Positions 55,596 to 63,876 of a stretch of DNA of 64,000 nucleotides are shown here, in pieces (the first letter of the stretch is position 1; each line of letters starts with the position of its first letter). This stretch comes from Streptomyces parvus. GTDB lineage: Bacteria > Actinomycetota > Actinomycetes > Streptomycetales > Streptomycetaceae. Under the pieces are notes generated by a model. That model ran no database searches. It was not told where the DNA came from and saw nothing but the letters and a program-made list of their open reading frames with translations. The DNA is taken from NCBI RefSeq assembly GCF_032121415.1, contig NZ_CP135078.1, forward strand, positions 62,001 to 126,000, read 5' to 3'. The position numbers and the translations under genes are program-made.

Positions 55596-56361
55596 CTACT
55601 TGCCTTCGTCCAGGACGGCGTCGCCACGCTTGATGTGACGGGCCGGGTTCAGGCCTCTCGATCAGGTCGACCGCCCACAGCATCTGCGGGTGCCCTCCGG
55701 CTTCGCCGGACCGGGAGGAGGTCCGGGAGGAAACCCGCCGGGCTGCGGCTTGCCCGAGGCGGCGTACGGTACGAAGTCGAGCGGGCTCTCGCCCGGGCTC
55801 GGGTAGACGACACAGTCGGAGAGCACGGCAAGCGGGTAGAGCCCGGTCATCTTCGCCAGGTTGTTGAGCTTGCGGTGCATGTTGACCCGGGTCTTGCCGA
55901 TGACGGCGCCTCGGATGTTCGGGGCGCCGCGTGGGCCGGGACAGGGCCGGCCACGTCTCGCTCTTCTTGTAGTGCTGCCCTGGGGCGCTCGCGGAACTTG
56001 CCGACGCCGCCCTTCACCGTGGCGCTGACGCCGTCACAGGACTGCAGGCCCAGATCTTTCTCTTCGTGGTGCTCCATCGCGGCCAGGAACTCGGCGTCGG
56101 AGAGGTCCCCGGAGCCGTGCGGGAAGCGCGAGTCGGTCGCGGGCCCGGATGCCTCTTCGCCACCGGTCGCCGCGACGACATCGCCGCCCGGGCCGGCCGC
56201 ACAGGCGCGACCGGAGCCCGGGCAGGGGCGGTCGCCATCCCCGGCTGCGCGACGGCCGGGCCGGTGGACATCTCGGGCGCCGCCGCCCCGCGGGTGGCGG
56301 CCGAACCCGGGTCCCCACTCGTGCCCGTCTCTCGGACGGAGCGCGGTACCCGGACAGCCAC
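55596..56361 (-). pseudogene. tap: Telomere-associated protein Tap, C-terminal remnant with frameshifts
   Basis: Reads NIRGAVIGKTRVNMHRKLNN, LAKMTGLYPLAVLSDCVVYP and SPLDFVPYAASGKPQPGGF, then in shifted frames MLWAVDLIER and GLNPARHIKRGDAVLDEGK to TAG at 55596. These are hallmark C-terminal sequences of Tap, which recruits Tpg to linear-replicon ends. The upstream part is Ala/Pro-rich and out of frame in places; the N-terminal HTH is missing. Confidence 0.75.
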
Positions 56362-56423
56362 GATGAGGTGCCATCACCCAGTACGACGGCGCCCGGGAGC
56401 TGGTTCTCCGCCTCGATGCCCCT

Positions 56424-56849
56424 TCAGACTCGGGTCATGGTCGAGGAGTAGCCGCCCCCGCCGGGGTAGACCCAGTCACCGGTCGCCTTGGTTCCCGCGG
56501 CGTTGAACTTCCCCTCGAAGTAGGCGGGGCTTCCCTTCTCACCGGCCCAGATGGTGAGTTTGTCGTCGACCAGTTCGTACACGTAGTCGAAGGTGTTGCC
56601 CTGGGAGTCGTAGTACCTGGAGACCACGTCCTTTCCGGATTCCTCACCGAACGGACGCAGGTGGCCGATCAGTTCCATGCCGCTGACCTGCTCGCCGCCC
56701 TGGGTCAGGTCCACGTGCTGGATCAGAAAGAAGCCACCGGGCATCCATTCGTACCGGACGGTCCCCTCGGCTCCGCCGGTGACCGTCCAGGTGCCGACCA
56801 GCCGGTCCAGGGCCTTCAGCTCAGCGCTCGGCGTGTTCGTCTCGGACAT
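56424..56849 (-). CDS. Conserved beta-barrel protein (DUF1579-like)
   Basis: 141 aa, intact. LVGTWTVTGGAEGTVRYEWM, VSRYYDSQGNTFDYVYELVD and FEGKFNAAGTKATGDWVYPG suggest a lipocalin-like small-ligand barrel of the DUF1579 type. Function unknown. Single gene between the tap relic and the origin region. Confidence 0.75.
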   Translation of the reverse strand: MSETNTPSAELKALDRLVGTWTVTGGAEGTVRYEWMPGGFFLIQHVDLTQGGEQVSGMELIGHLRPFGEESGKDVVSRYYDSQGNTFDYVYELVDDKLTIWAGEKGSPAYFEGKFNAAGTKATGDWVYPGGGGYSSTMTRV

Positions 56850-57139
56850 GTCTGTCTCCTCGAAAGGTCTTTTCCGGATACCACTTGCTTGCGTTCCCGC
56901 CCATCGGGCAACGAGGCTCCGTACGGGTGGTCAGAAGACTGGACCCCGGGGGAAGGCAGGCTCGGTGGCCTCCTGGGCCGGAAGAATCGCAGCACCGGGC
57001 TTGGAAAACGGGCTACGCGGTCCTACGCTGCACGGTCCGCGAGAACTCGCGACGCCGACATGCCGTGTCACCGTCCGACAGAACCCTTACGCGTTCAGCC
57101 GCACTGGCCGGTCGAATACCGGATCGGATAGTTCCGGCC

Positions 57140-57544
57140 GCAGAGGCGCGAGCGACCGGGGAACCGCTCGGTCGCTCGGTCGCTCGCGCGCGTACCCCCT
57201 GCGACCAGGGAAAAGAGGTCACCCAGTGCCCGTAGCGACTCAAGCGACCCAAAGTTCGGTATATGAGGCCGTTCTGCGTGTGCAAGCGTGCGTCATATAC
57301 AGGTGAGTCGAGTCGCTTCAGTCGCTGCCGGCTGTCGGACGCCCCTCCGAACTGGCGCTTTGTCGATTCAGAGGTACGGCGACCCAAAGGACTCGGTCGC
57401 TACGGAAACTGAACGCGTGAGTAGAGGCTTCTCCGGCATCAATACGGTGCAAGATTCGGGAAGAGGAAGCTCCGCACAGGCCGGATGTTTTCGCTAATCT
57501 GTGTTGGTCGGTGGGTCGCTTCAGTCGCTACGGGGGAACGGTGT
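57140..57544. other. Candidate replication origin with iteron-like repeats
   Basis: The non-coding region before the replication genes holds repeated GTCGCT units. TGGGTCGCTTCAGTCGCTAC at 57513 is the reverse complement, with one mismatch over 23 bp, of CCCGTAGCGACTCAAGCGAC at 57230. A third copy GAGTCGCTTCAGTCGCTGCC is at 57309 and a partial one at 57376-57405; TCGGTCGCTCGGTCGCTCGC is at 57168. GTATATGA (57259-57266) and TCATATAC (57293-57300) form an AT-rich inverted repeat in the middle. Layout fits an iteron origin. Confidence 0.65.
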
Positions 57545-58657
57545 ATGGCTCCTGAGCTGCGCGTTCGGGGATTCTCCACCGTACGCCCCGGATCCGTCCT
57601 TCCGGCTGCGCCGCGGTCCGTGGACATTGCCCGGTGGTGCGCGGAACAGGGCTGGCCGGTCCATCCGTTGGCCGTCGGCCGCAAGACGCCGGCAGGCAAC
57701 TGCGGGGCCTGCCGGGCCCCAGGTCACACACACTCGGGCTGTCCCTGCCCGGCGAGGGGGCGCTGGTGTCATGGTTTCCGGGCGGCCACGTGTGATACCG
57801 GCAGGATCGTCCGGTGGTGGGGGAGCATGCCGGAAGCGGGAGTCGGTGTCTCCTGCGGCCCCGCCGGGCTGGTGGTCATCGACATCGATGCCCATGGGCA
57901 GAGCCTGCCCGATCGCGACTGCCTGCTGCCGGGCATTCCCATACCGCCGCAGGTCGATCTCACGGGCCTCGCCAACGGCTATCACACTCTGGCCCTCCTG
58001 GCGGCCCTGCGGGGCGCCCCCGACCCGGCCGACGACGAAGACACCCTGCGGGTGCGCACCCCTTCAGGCGGCCTCCACGTCTGGTACCGGGCTCCCGACG
58101 CCCGACCGTGGCAGAGTTCCGCCGGCTCGGGCGGCGGACGGGCCCTTGCGTGGCAGGTGGACGTCCGCGCCCATGGTGGATACATCGTCGCCCCGGGGAC
58201 CTGGACCCGTGCCGGGACCTACCGGGCACTGGGCACCTGCCGGAAGCCTGCGGTGCTTCCTGCGTGGCTGGCCGAGGAGCTGGAGCGTACGGGTCACCTG
58301 CCTCGGGAGAGCCCGCCCGGTCCCCGGGCGGCCCCGCCCAGGGCCCGCCAGGCCGTCGCCGCCGCGGGCGGTGGTAGGCAGGGCGCTCTCAGCATGCTCG
58401 GTTCGGTGCTGGCCGAGGTGGCCGCATGCGCGGCGCATACGGAAGGCACCGGCTTCTCGGAGAAGCTCAACCGGGCCTCCTACACCGCTGGCGGACTGGT
58501 CACCGCCGGGTTCCTCACCCATGAACAGGCCGAGCGGATCCTGCAGGACGCCGCGGCCGGAGCCCGGCCGGGGCAGGGCAGGAGAGCCGCTGGGATCATC
58601 CGCAGCGGGATGTCGGCCGGTGCGCGCCGTCCGCTGTACCTGAGGAGACAGGGATGA
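57545..58657 (+). CDS. Bifunctional DNA primase/polymerase (prim-pol)
   Basis: 370 aa from ATG 57545 with GGGGGA upstream. N-terminal prim-pol domain: RWCAEQGWPVHPLAVGRKTP, a Cys/His zinc stretch (CGACRAPGHTHSGCPC), then GVSCGPAGLVVIDIDAHGQ with the metal-binding DxD, and VRTPSGGLHVWYRAP. The C-terminal 90 residues are helical (FLTHEQAERILQDAAAGARP). Synthesises primers at the origin. Its stop overlaps the ATG of the helicase. Confidence 0.9.
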   Translation: MAPELRVRGFSTVRPGSVLPAAPRSVDIARWCAEQGWPVHPLAVGRKTPAGNCGACRAPGHTHSGCPCPARGRWCHGFRAATCDTGRIVRWWGSMPEAGVGVSCGPAGLVVIDIDAHGQSLPDRDCLLPGIPIPPQVDLTGLANGYHTLALLAALRGAPDPADDEDTLRVRTPSGGLHVWYRAPDARPWQSSAGSGGGRALAWQVDVRAHGGYIVAPGTWTRAGTYRALGTCRKPAVLPAWLAEELERTGHLPRESPPGPRAAPPRARQAVAAAGGGRQGALSMLGSVLAEVAACAAHTEGTGFSEKLNRASYTAGGLVTAGFLTHEQAERILQDAAAGARPGQGRRAAGIIRSGMSAGARRPLYLRRQG

Positions 58658-60183
58658 CTCCCCGAGGCGGTTCGCCGTCCGGCTTCGACGCTCACGCCGT
58701 GGCAGCTCAGATCATCGCGCGGTCCACCTCTGCCGGGCCTCGGCCTGCTGGAGAGATTCCGGGTCATGCGGCTGCGTCTGCGGGCCCGGAGCAGGTGTCG
58801 GGGGTGGGTTTGTTACCGGATTCGTTGACGGATCGGGGGAACGCGAAGCTGTTCGTGCGGTTGTATGCGCAGGACTACCGGCATGTGACGGGGCTGGGGT
58901 GGTACCGGTGGGACGGCACGCGGTGGCAGAGCGATGAGGACGACACGGTGCTGTGGGTCGCGGGTGAGATGGCGGAGAGTATCGCCGCGACCGATCCGCG
59001 GGGGGTGTATTCCGATGCGGCGCTGCGCAAGCACCGGCGGCGTGCGCTGAGCACGTCGGGGATCAACGCGTTGCTGAGCCAGGCGAGATCGGCGCCGGGG
59101 ATGCTGCTCAGCGCGGGGGCGCTGGACGCGGACCCGTACATGCTGTGCACGCCGGCGGGGGTGGTGGACCTGCGGTCGGGGAAGCTGCGGGCCGCGGACC
59201 CGGACCGGGACTTCCATTCCCGCTCGACCTCGATCGGCCCCCGGCAGATGCCGACGCCGCGCTGGGATCTCTTCCTGACCGACACGTTCGGGGACGACGA
59301 ACAGGGCCGGGAGATGATCCGTTTCCTGCATCTCCTGCTCGGCTACTCCCTCACCGGTGACGTCGGGGCGCAGGTCATGCCGTTCCTCTTCGGATCGGGC
59401 AAGAACGGCAAGTCCGTGCTGCTGGACGTCCTGATCAAACTCCTGGGCGACTACGCGGACGCCGCGCCGCCCGGTTTCCTGATGGCCCGTCCCTTCGAGG
59501 GACACCCCACCGACCTCGCCGAACTCCACGGCCGCCGGGTGATCGTGTGTTCCGAGGTCAAGCCCGGTGACCGTTTCGACGAGTCCCGGGTGAAACTCCT
59601 GACCGGCGGCGACCGCATCAAAGCCCGCCGGATGCGCCAGGACTTCTTCTCCTTCGCACCCACCCACAAGCTCTGGCTCCTGGGCAACCACCGCCCCGAA
59701 GTCGGCACCGGCGGCTACGCCTTCTGGCGCCGGATGCGCCTGATCCCCTTCAACCGCGTCGTCTCCGACCACCAGAAGATCGACAACCTCGCCGACATCC
59801 TCGTCACCGAAGAAGGCCCCGGCATCCTCAACTGGCTCATCACCGGAGCCCACCACTACCTCAACAGCCCCCGCGACCTCACCGGCCCCGAAACCGTCCG
59901 CATCGCCACCACCGCCTACGCCGAAACCGAAGACCACACCGGCCGCTTCCTCACCGAACGCTGCACCTTCCAGCCCCACCAACGAGTCGAACAGGCCCGC
60001 CTGTACCACGCCTACACGGCCTGGTCCCGGCACGAGGGCATCACTCCCGCCTCGTCCCGCGCCTTCGCCGCCCGCATCCGGGAAACCGTCGGACTGGCGT
60101 CACCGAAGGAGATGCTGCTGTCGAACCAGCGCAAGTACTACCCCGGCATCGGACTCCTGGCTACCCAGGAGGAGGCGGAGTGA
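58654..60183 (+). CDS. P4/D5-type primase-helicase (SF3 ATPase), copy 1
   Basis: 509 aa, ATGA-coupled to the prim-pol gene. D5_N region: SLTDRGNAKLFVRLYAQDYR, WYRWDGTRWQSDEDDTVLWV. SF3 helicase: FLFGSGKNGKSVLLDVL (Walker A), then HGRRVIVCSEVKPGD and KLWLLGNHRPEVGTGGYAFW (sensor/Walker C). The C-terminal 85 residues (RFLTERCTFQPHQRVEQARL) form a winged helix-like end. It unwinds the origin for the plasmid. Bases 58794-59931 are duplicated in inverse orientation at 62554-63691. Confidence 0.93.
   Translation: MTPRGGSPSGFDAHAVAAQIIARSTSAGPRPAGEIPGHAAASAGPEQVSGVGLLPDSLTDRGNAKLFVRLYAQDYRHVTGLGWYRWDGTRWQSDEDDTVLWVAGEMAESIAATDPRGVYSDAALRKHRRRALSTSGINALLSQARSAPGMLLSAGALDADPYMLCTPAGVVDLRSGKLRAADPDRDFHSRSTSIGPRQMPTPRWDLFLTDTFGDDEQGREMIRFLHLLLGYSLTGDVGAQVMPFLFGSGKNGKSVLLDVLIKLLGDYADAAPPGFLMARPFEGHPTDLAELHGRRVIVCSEVKPGDRFDESRVKLLTGGDRIKARRMRQDFFSFAPTHKLWLLGNHRPEVGTGGYAFWRRMRLIPFNRVVSDHQKIDNLADILVTEEGPGILNWLITGAHHYLNSPRDLTGPETVRIATTAYAETEDHTGRFLTERCTFQPHQRVEQARLYHAYTAWSRHEGITPASSRAFAARIRETVGLASPKEMLLSNQRKYYPGIGLLATQEEAE
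58794..59931 (+). repeat. 1138-bp inverted repeat, left arm
   Basis: Matches the reverse complement of 62554-63691 with equal length and an identical encoded protein. Outside the arms similarity stops sharply. Confidence 0.92.
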
Positions 60184-60549
60184 GTGCTCTGATCGACGGG
60201 GATGAGATCAGTGAGGAAGCGGAGCTGGTCTGGCTGGAGGACATCTCGATCCTGGACTACGTACGACAGAGCCTGGACCGGCTCCCCAACCGGCGGGGGA
60301 GGCCCGCCTACCACCGCGACGGCCGCATGGTGGGTTACGCCGTGCTCCATTCCCGGGCCCGCCCCTCACGCACCTCCGGCACCTTCCGCCGACGCGTCTT
60401 CTGGCTCCTGCCCCACGACCGCGACACCGCCCCCCAGGGCCTCTACGCCACCGGCGCACCCGCCGAAGCCGTCGACCCCACCACCCTCGCCTCCCGCGCC
60501 AAAGGCCACAAGACCGAGCGCTCCGAAGGAGGACCCCTCTCCAACCACC
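60167..60549 (+). repeat. 383-bp direct repeat, copy 1
   Basis: Covers almost all of the small coupled gene; repeats at 62083-62465 with a few substitutions. Confidence 0.9.
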
Positions 60550-60572
60550 CGGGCACGCCTGTGCCCGGGTGA
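60180..60572 (+). CDS. Small protein coupled to the primase-helicase, copy 1
   Basis: 130 aa; GTG 60180 overlaps the helicase stop (GTGA). VWLEDISILDYVRQSLDRLP, AYHRDGRMVGYAVLHSRARP and SGTFRRRVFWLLPHDRDT. Soluble and basic; not recognised, presumably a replication accessory protein. A nearly identical copy lies at 62096-62506. Confidence 0.75.
   Translation: MSALIDGDEISEEAELVWLEDISILDYVRQSLDRLPNRRGRPAYHRDGRMVGYAVLHSRARPSRTSGTFRRRVFWLLPHDRDTAPQGLYATGAPAEAVDPTTLASRAKGHKTERSEGGPLSNHPGTPVPG
60548..60569. terminator. Terminator hairpin of the replication operon
   Basis: CCCGGGCAC pairs perfectly with GTGCCCGGG around GCCT, overlapping the end of the small gene. Confidence 0.85.
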
Positions 60573-60593
60573 CGGGGGAGTCCCCCGCTCCGG

Positions 60594-61172
60594 TCAGCCG
60601 GCGAGAGCGTTGTGGGCCCGGGTGTCCTGCCGTCCGCTCGCCGTGGCGTAGCCGTCGGTGACGATGCGGTCCGCAGCCTGCTCGTAGTAGTCGTCCTGCG
60701 TCGGGATGTCGGTCGCCAGGCAGCTGACGTAGCGGTTGTACATGCAGAAGGCGGCGGCGATCAGCACGGTGTCGTGGATGTCGCTGTCCTCGGCACCCGC
60801 GGCGCGGGCAGCTGCCACCGTCTCGTCGCCGACGGGGCGTGCCGCTGTCCTCACTTCGGCGGCGATGGCGAGCAGGGCGCGCATCCGGGGGGAGAGGGGG
60901 GCGTCCTGCGGAGCGGCGAGGACGGCGGTCACCGCCTCGTGACCGCCGTCCAACTGTGCTGCTGCCGCGGCTCCGTGGGTTCCGGCACAGAACGGTGTGT
61001 CGTTCAGGTGGGAGACGTAGGCGGCGATCAGCTCCCGTTCACCCCGGCTCAGGGAGGCAGGGGCGCGCAGCAGGACGTGGGCGAGGTGGTTGAGCGGCGC
61101 GGCGGTGTCGGGCCGCTGGAACATCAGGCCCCGGATGCCGGGATGATCGTTGCCGATGGCGATGTGCGGCAC
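60594..61172 (-). CDS. Carboxymuconolactone decarboxylase/AhpD-like protein
   Basis: 192 aa from GTG 61172, preceded by GAGGAGC. LLRAPASLSRGERELIAAYV, HLNDTPFCAGTHGAAAAAQL and DETVAAARAAGAEDSDIHDT follow the CMD/AhpD pattern, but the active-site CxxC is reduced to one Cys with the His kept. Members act as peroxidases or on lactones. Convergent with the replication operon; regulation unknown. Confidence 0.8.
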   Translation of the reverse strand: MPHIAIGNDHPGIRGLMFQRPDTAAPLNHLAHVLLRAPASLSRGERELIAAYVSHLNDTPFCAGTHGAAAAAQLDGGHEAVTAVLAAPQDAPLSPRMRALLAIAAEVRTAARPVGDETVAAARAAGAEDSDIHDTVLIAAAFCMYNRYVSCLATDIPTQDDYYEQAADRIVTDGYATASGRQDTRAHNALAG

Positions 61173-61378
61173 AGTGCTCCTCGGGTGCGCGTGGACGAAG
61201 ACGGCTTCATGTTCACGGGGGAAGCGGCCGTGCTCAACTTCCCTCGTGCGCTTGTGTGTCCGGATCCGGTGCGGCATCGGGTGGATTTCAGTTCCGTGCA
61301 GCGGGCGAGCATTCTGGGAGATGGATTCGCCCGGTGCCGCTTCTACGCTGTGACCTCAGCCGTGGAGGGGAACCTGTT

Positions 61379-61960
61379 GTGGCCGGCATCACTGAGTCAG
61401 CGGCTCGGGAACGGGGAGGAACGGCGGGGGGGCCGGCGGTCTGCCGACGCGGTTCGCTCCTTGTCCTGGGTGGGATCGCCGGGTACCTGCTGACCGTCGT
61501 CTCGTCCGCGGAGTCCGTAGGCCAGGCCGTGTGCGGCGCGATCGCGAAGTCATTGCTGGGACATGATCCGGAGGCTTCGGCGCTGACCTCGGTGGTGCCC
61601 GGTACGGTACTCGCCTTCGTCCCCGGTCTGGCCGGGACGTTGACCGCGTGCAACATCGCCGTGCCCGGTTCGGTCGCCCACCTCCTCCGCGACGCTGCGC
61701 AGAGCGGCGGCTCTCTCTACGGGGCGTCGGCTTCTCTCCTGCAGTCGATCGGCAACGTGCTGGTCATAGCGGTGGTGTTCTTCCCGCTGGCCTACTGCGC
61801 GGGCAGTCGCCCCGCGGCCTGGATGACGGCTGCCCCCGGTCGATCGAGGGCGGTGACTCTGATCGTGGCGGGCACCTCCACCCTCTTGTACGGGGACGTC
61901 GAGAATCACGCGCGCCGGAAGGCCGTCCCCACGTATCCGATCGCTCCGTGGGCCACGTGA
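61379..61960 (+). CDS. Membrane protein of unknown function
   Basis: 193 aa from GTG 61379 behind GGAGGGG. Hydrophobic stretches SLLVLGGIAGYLLTVVSSAE, VPGTVLAFVPGLAGTLTACN, SIGNVLVIAVVFFPLAYCAG and AVTLIVAGTSTLLYG suggest four transmembrane helices. No family recognised. Confidence 0.65.
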   Translation: MAGITESAARERGGTAGGPAVCRRGSLLVLGGIAGYLLTVVSSAESVGQAVCGAIAKSLLGHDPEASALTSVVPGTVLAFVPGLAGTLTACNIAVPGSVAHLLRDAAQSGGSLYGASASLLQSIGNVLVIAVVFFPLAYCAGSRPAAWMTAAPGRSRAVTLIVAGTSTLLYGDVENHARRKAVPTYPIAPWAT

Positions 61961-62082
61961 CGCCTGTTTCCCTGCCGGTGGGCGGAGGATCCCATACCCC
62001 GCCCCGGGCTGCTGCGGTATCCGACTTTAGGCTGCTCATGGCCGCAGGCCCGGTGCACAGTGTCCAGTAGCGGCTGTGGCCG

Positions 62083-62465
62083 AGGAGGAGGCGGAGTGAG
62101 TGCTCTGATCGACGGGGATGAGATCAGTGAGGAAGCGGAGCTGGTCTGGCTGGAGGACATCTCGATCCTGGACTACGTACGACAGAGCCTGGACCGGCTC
62201 CCCAACCGGCGGGGGAGGCCCGCCTACCACCGCGACGGCCGCATGGTGGGTTACGCCGTGCTCCATTCCCGGGCCCGCCCCTCACGCACCTCCGGCACCT
62301 TCCGCCGACGCGTCTTCTGGCTCCTGCCCCACGACCGCGACACCGCCCCCCAGGGCCTCTACGCCACCGGCGCACCCGCCGAAGCCGTCGACCCCACCAC
62401 CCTCGCCCCCCGCGCCAAAGGCCACAAGACCGAACGCTCCGAAGGAGGACCCCTCTCCAACCACC
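62083..62465 (+). repeat. 383-bp direct repeat, copy 2
   Basis: Partner of 60167-60549, offset by 1916 bp. Confidence 0.9.
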
Positions 62466-62506
62466 ACCCGGGCGTCATTCCCCCAGACGGTTCCGGTCCA
62501 CGTTGA
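62096..62506 (+). CDS. Small replication-linked protein, copy 2
   Basis: 136 aa from GTG 62096. The stretch 62083-62465 repeats 60167-60549 with only a few base changes (for example LAPRAKG instead of LASRAKG); the last residues differ (HHPGVIPPDGSG). Unlike copy 1 it lacks an upstream helicase gene on the same strand; the helicase copy faces it from the other side. Confidence 0.75.
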   Translation: MSALIDGDEISEEAELVWLEDISILDYVRQSLDRLPNRRGRPAYHRDGRMVGYAVLHSRARPSRTSGTFRRRVFWLLPHDRDTAPQGLYATGAPAEAVDPTTLAPRAKGHKTERSEGGPLSNHHPGVIPPDGSGPR

Positions 62507-62520
62507 CGCAGCTGACTTGA

Positions 62521-63876
62521 TCAGGACGTTGTCCCGTAGCCGGTGAGGAAGCGTTCGGTTTCGGCGTAGGCGGTGGTGGCGATGCGGACGGTTTCGGGGC
62601 CGGTGAGGTCGCGGGGGCTGTTGAGGTAGTGGTGGGCTCCGGTGATGAGCCAGTTGAGGATGCCGGGGCCTTCTTCGGTGACGAGGATGTCGGCGAGGTT
62701 GTCGATCTTCTGGTGGTCGGAGACGACGCGGTTGAAGGGGATCAGGCGCATCCGGCGCCAGAAGGCGTAGCCGCCGGTGCCGACTTCGGGGCGGTGGTTG
62801 CCCAGGAGCCAGAGCTTGTGGGTGGGTGCGAAGGAGAAGAAGTCCTGGCGCATCCGGCGGGCTTTGATGCGGTCGCCGCCGGTCAGGAGTTTCACCCGGG
62901 ACTCGTCGAAACGGTCACCGGGCTTGACCTCGGAACACACGATCACCCGGCGGCCGTGGAGTTCGGCGAGGTCGGTGGGGTGTCCCTCGAAGGGACGGGC
63001 CATCAGGAAACCGGGCGGCGCGGCGTCCGCGTAGTCGCCCAGGAGTTTGATCAGGACGTCCAGCAGCACGGACTTGCCGTTCTTGCCCGATCCGAAGAGG
63101 AACGGCATGACCTGCGCCCCGACGTCACCGGTGAGGGAGTAGCCGAGCAGGAGATGCAGGAAACGGATCATCTCCCGGCCCTGTTCGTCGTCCCCGAACG
63201 TGTCGGTCAGGAAGAGATCCCAGCGCGGCGTCGGCATCTGCCGGGGGCCGATCGAGGTCGAGCGGGAATGGAAGTCCCGGTCCGGGTCCGCGGCCCGCAG
63301 CTTCCCCGACCGCAGGTCCACCACCCCCGCCGGCGTGCACAGCATGTACGGGTCCGCGTCCAGCGCCCCCGCGCTGAGCAGCATCCCCGGCGCCGATCTC
63401 GCCTGGCTCAGCAACGCGTTGATCCCCGACGTGCTCAGCGCACGCCGCCGGTGCTTGCGCAGCGCCGCATCGGAATACACCCCCCGCGGATCGGTCGCGG
63501 CGATACTCTCCGCCATCTCACCCGCGACCCACAGCACCGTGTCGTCCTCATCGCTCTGCCACCGCGTGCCGTCCCACCGGTACCACCCCAGCCCCGTCAC
63601 ATGCCGGTAGTCCTGCGCATACAACCGCACGAACAGCTTCGCGTTCCCCCGATCCGTCAACGAATCCGGTAACAAACCCACCCCCGACACCGAGGGGGCC
63701 TTGCGCACGGTCCGGAGGCGTCTGCAGCGCACCGGTGCCGGGCCGGTGCTCCGTCGCTCAGGGAGGCTGAGGGGGCGGGCGGCGGGCGACGGTTCCGAGG
63801 AGGGGCCGCGGATGTCGACCGGTGCGGCGGGCACAGCGTTCGAGCGAAGGTGACCTGCAGAACCGGCCTCATCCAC
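62521..63876 (-). CDS. P4/D5-type primase-helicase, copy 2 with different ends
   Basis: 451 aa from GTG 63876. The first 63 residues (MDEAGSAGHLRSNAVPAAPV) are unrelated to copy 1. From VSGVGLLPDSLTDRG to YAETE it is the same protein, with Walker A GSGKNGKS kept, and it then ends early with RFLTGYGTTS. It therefore lacks the C-terminal winged-helix part. It has no prim-pol partner, so it may be a non-functional or alternative allele. Confidence 0.85.
   Translation of the reverse strand: MDEAGSAGHLRSNAVPAAPVDIRGPSSEPSPAARPLSLPERRSTGPAPVRCRRLRTVRKAPSVSGVGLLPDSLTDRGNAKLFVRLYAQDYRHVTGLGWYRWDGTRWQSDEDDTVLWVAGEMAESIAATDPRGVYSDAALRKHRRRALSTSGINALLSQARSAPGMLLSAGALDADPYMLCTPAGVVDLRSGKLRAADPDRDFHSRSTSIGPRQMPTPRWDLFLTDTFGDDEQGREMIRFLHLLLGYSLTGDVGAQVMPFLFGSGKNGKSVLLDVLIKLLGDYADAAPPGFLMARPFEGHPTDLAELHGRRVIVCSEVKPGDRFDESRVKLLTGGDRIKARRMRQDFFSFAPTHKLWLLGNHRPEVGTGGYAFWRRMRLIPFNRVVSDHQKIDNLADILVTEEGPGILNWLITGAHHYLNSPRDLTGPETVRIATTAYAETERFLTGYGTTS
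62554..63691 (-). repeat. 1138-bp inverted repeat, right arm
   Basis: Partner of 58794-59931; the arms enclose a 2622-bp spacer. Confidence 0.92.

Noticed and set aside
57545..57570. Shared string TCCTGAGCTGCGCGTT between the prim-pol start and the hairpin at 9741
   Set aside because: Sixteen bases only, with unrelated flanks; most likely chance in GC-rich DNA.
58813..60033. 406-codon minus-strand frame, repeated at 62629-63672 on the plus strand
   Set aside because: Antisense shadow of the primase-helicase; it is duplicated only because the gene is.
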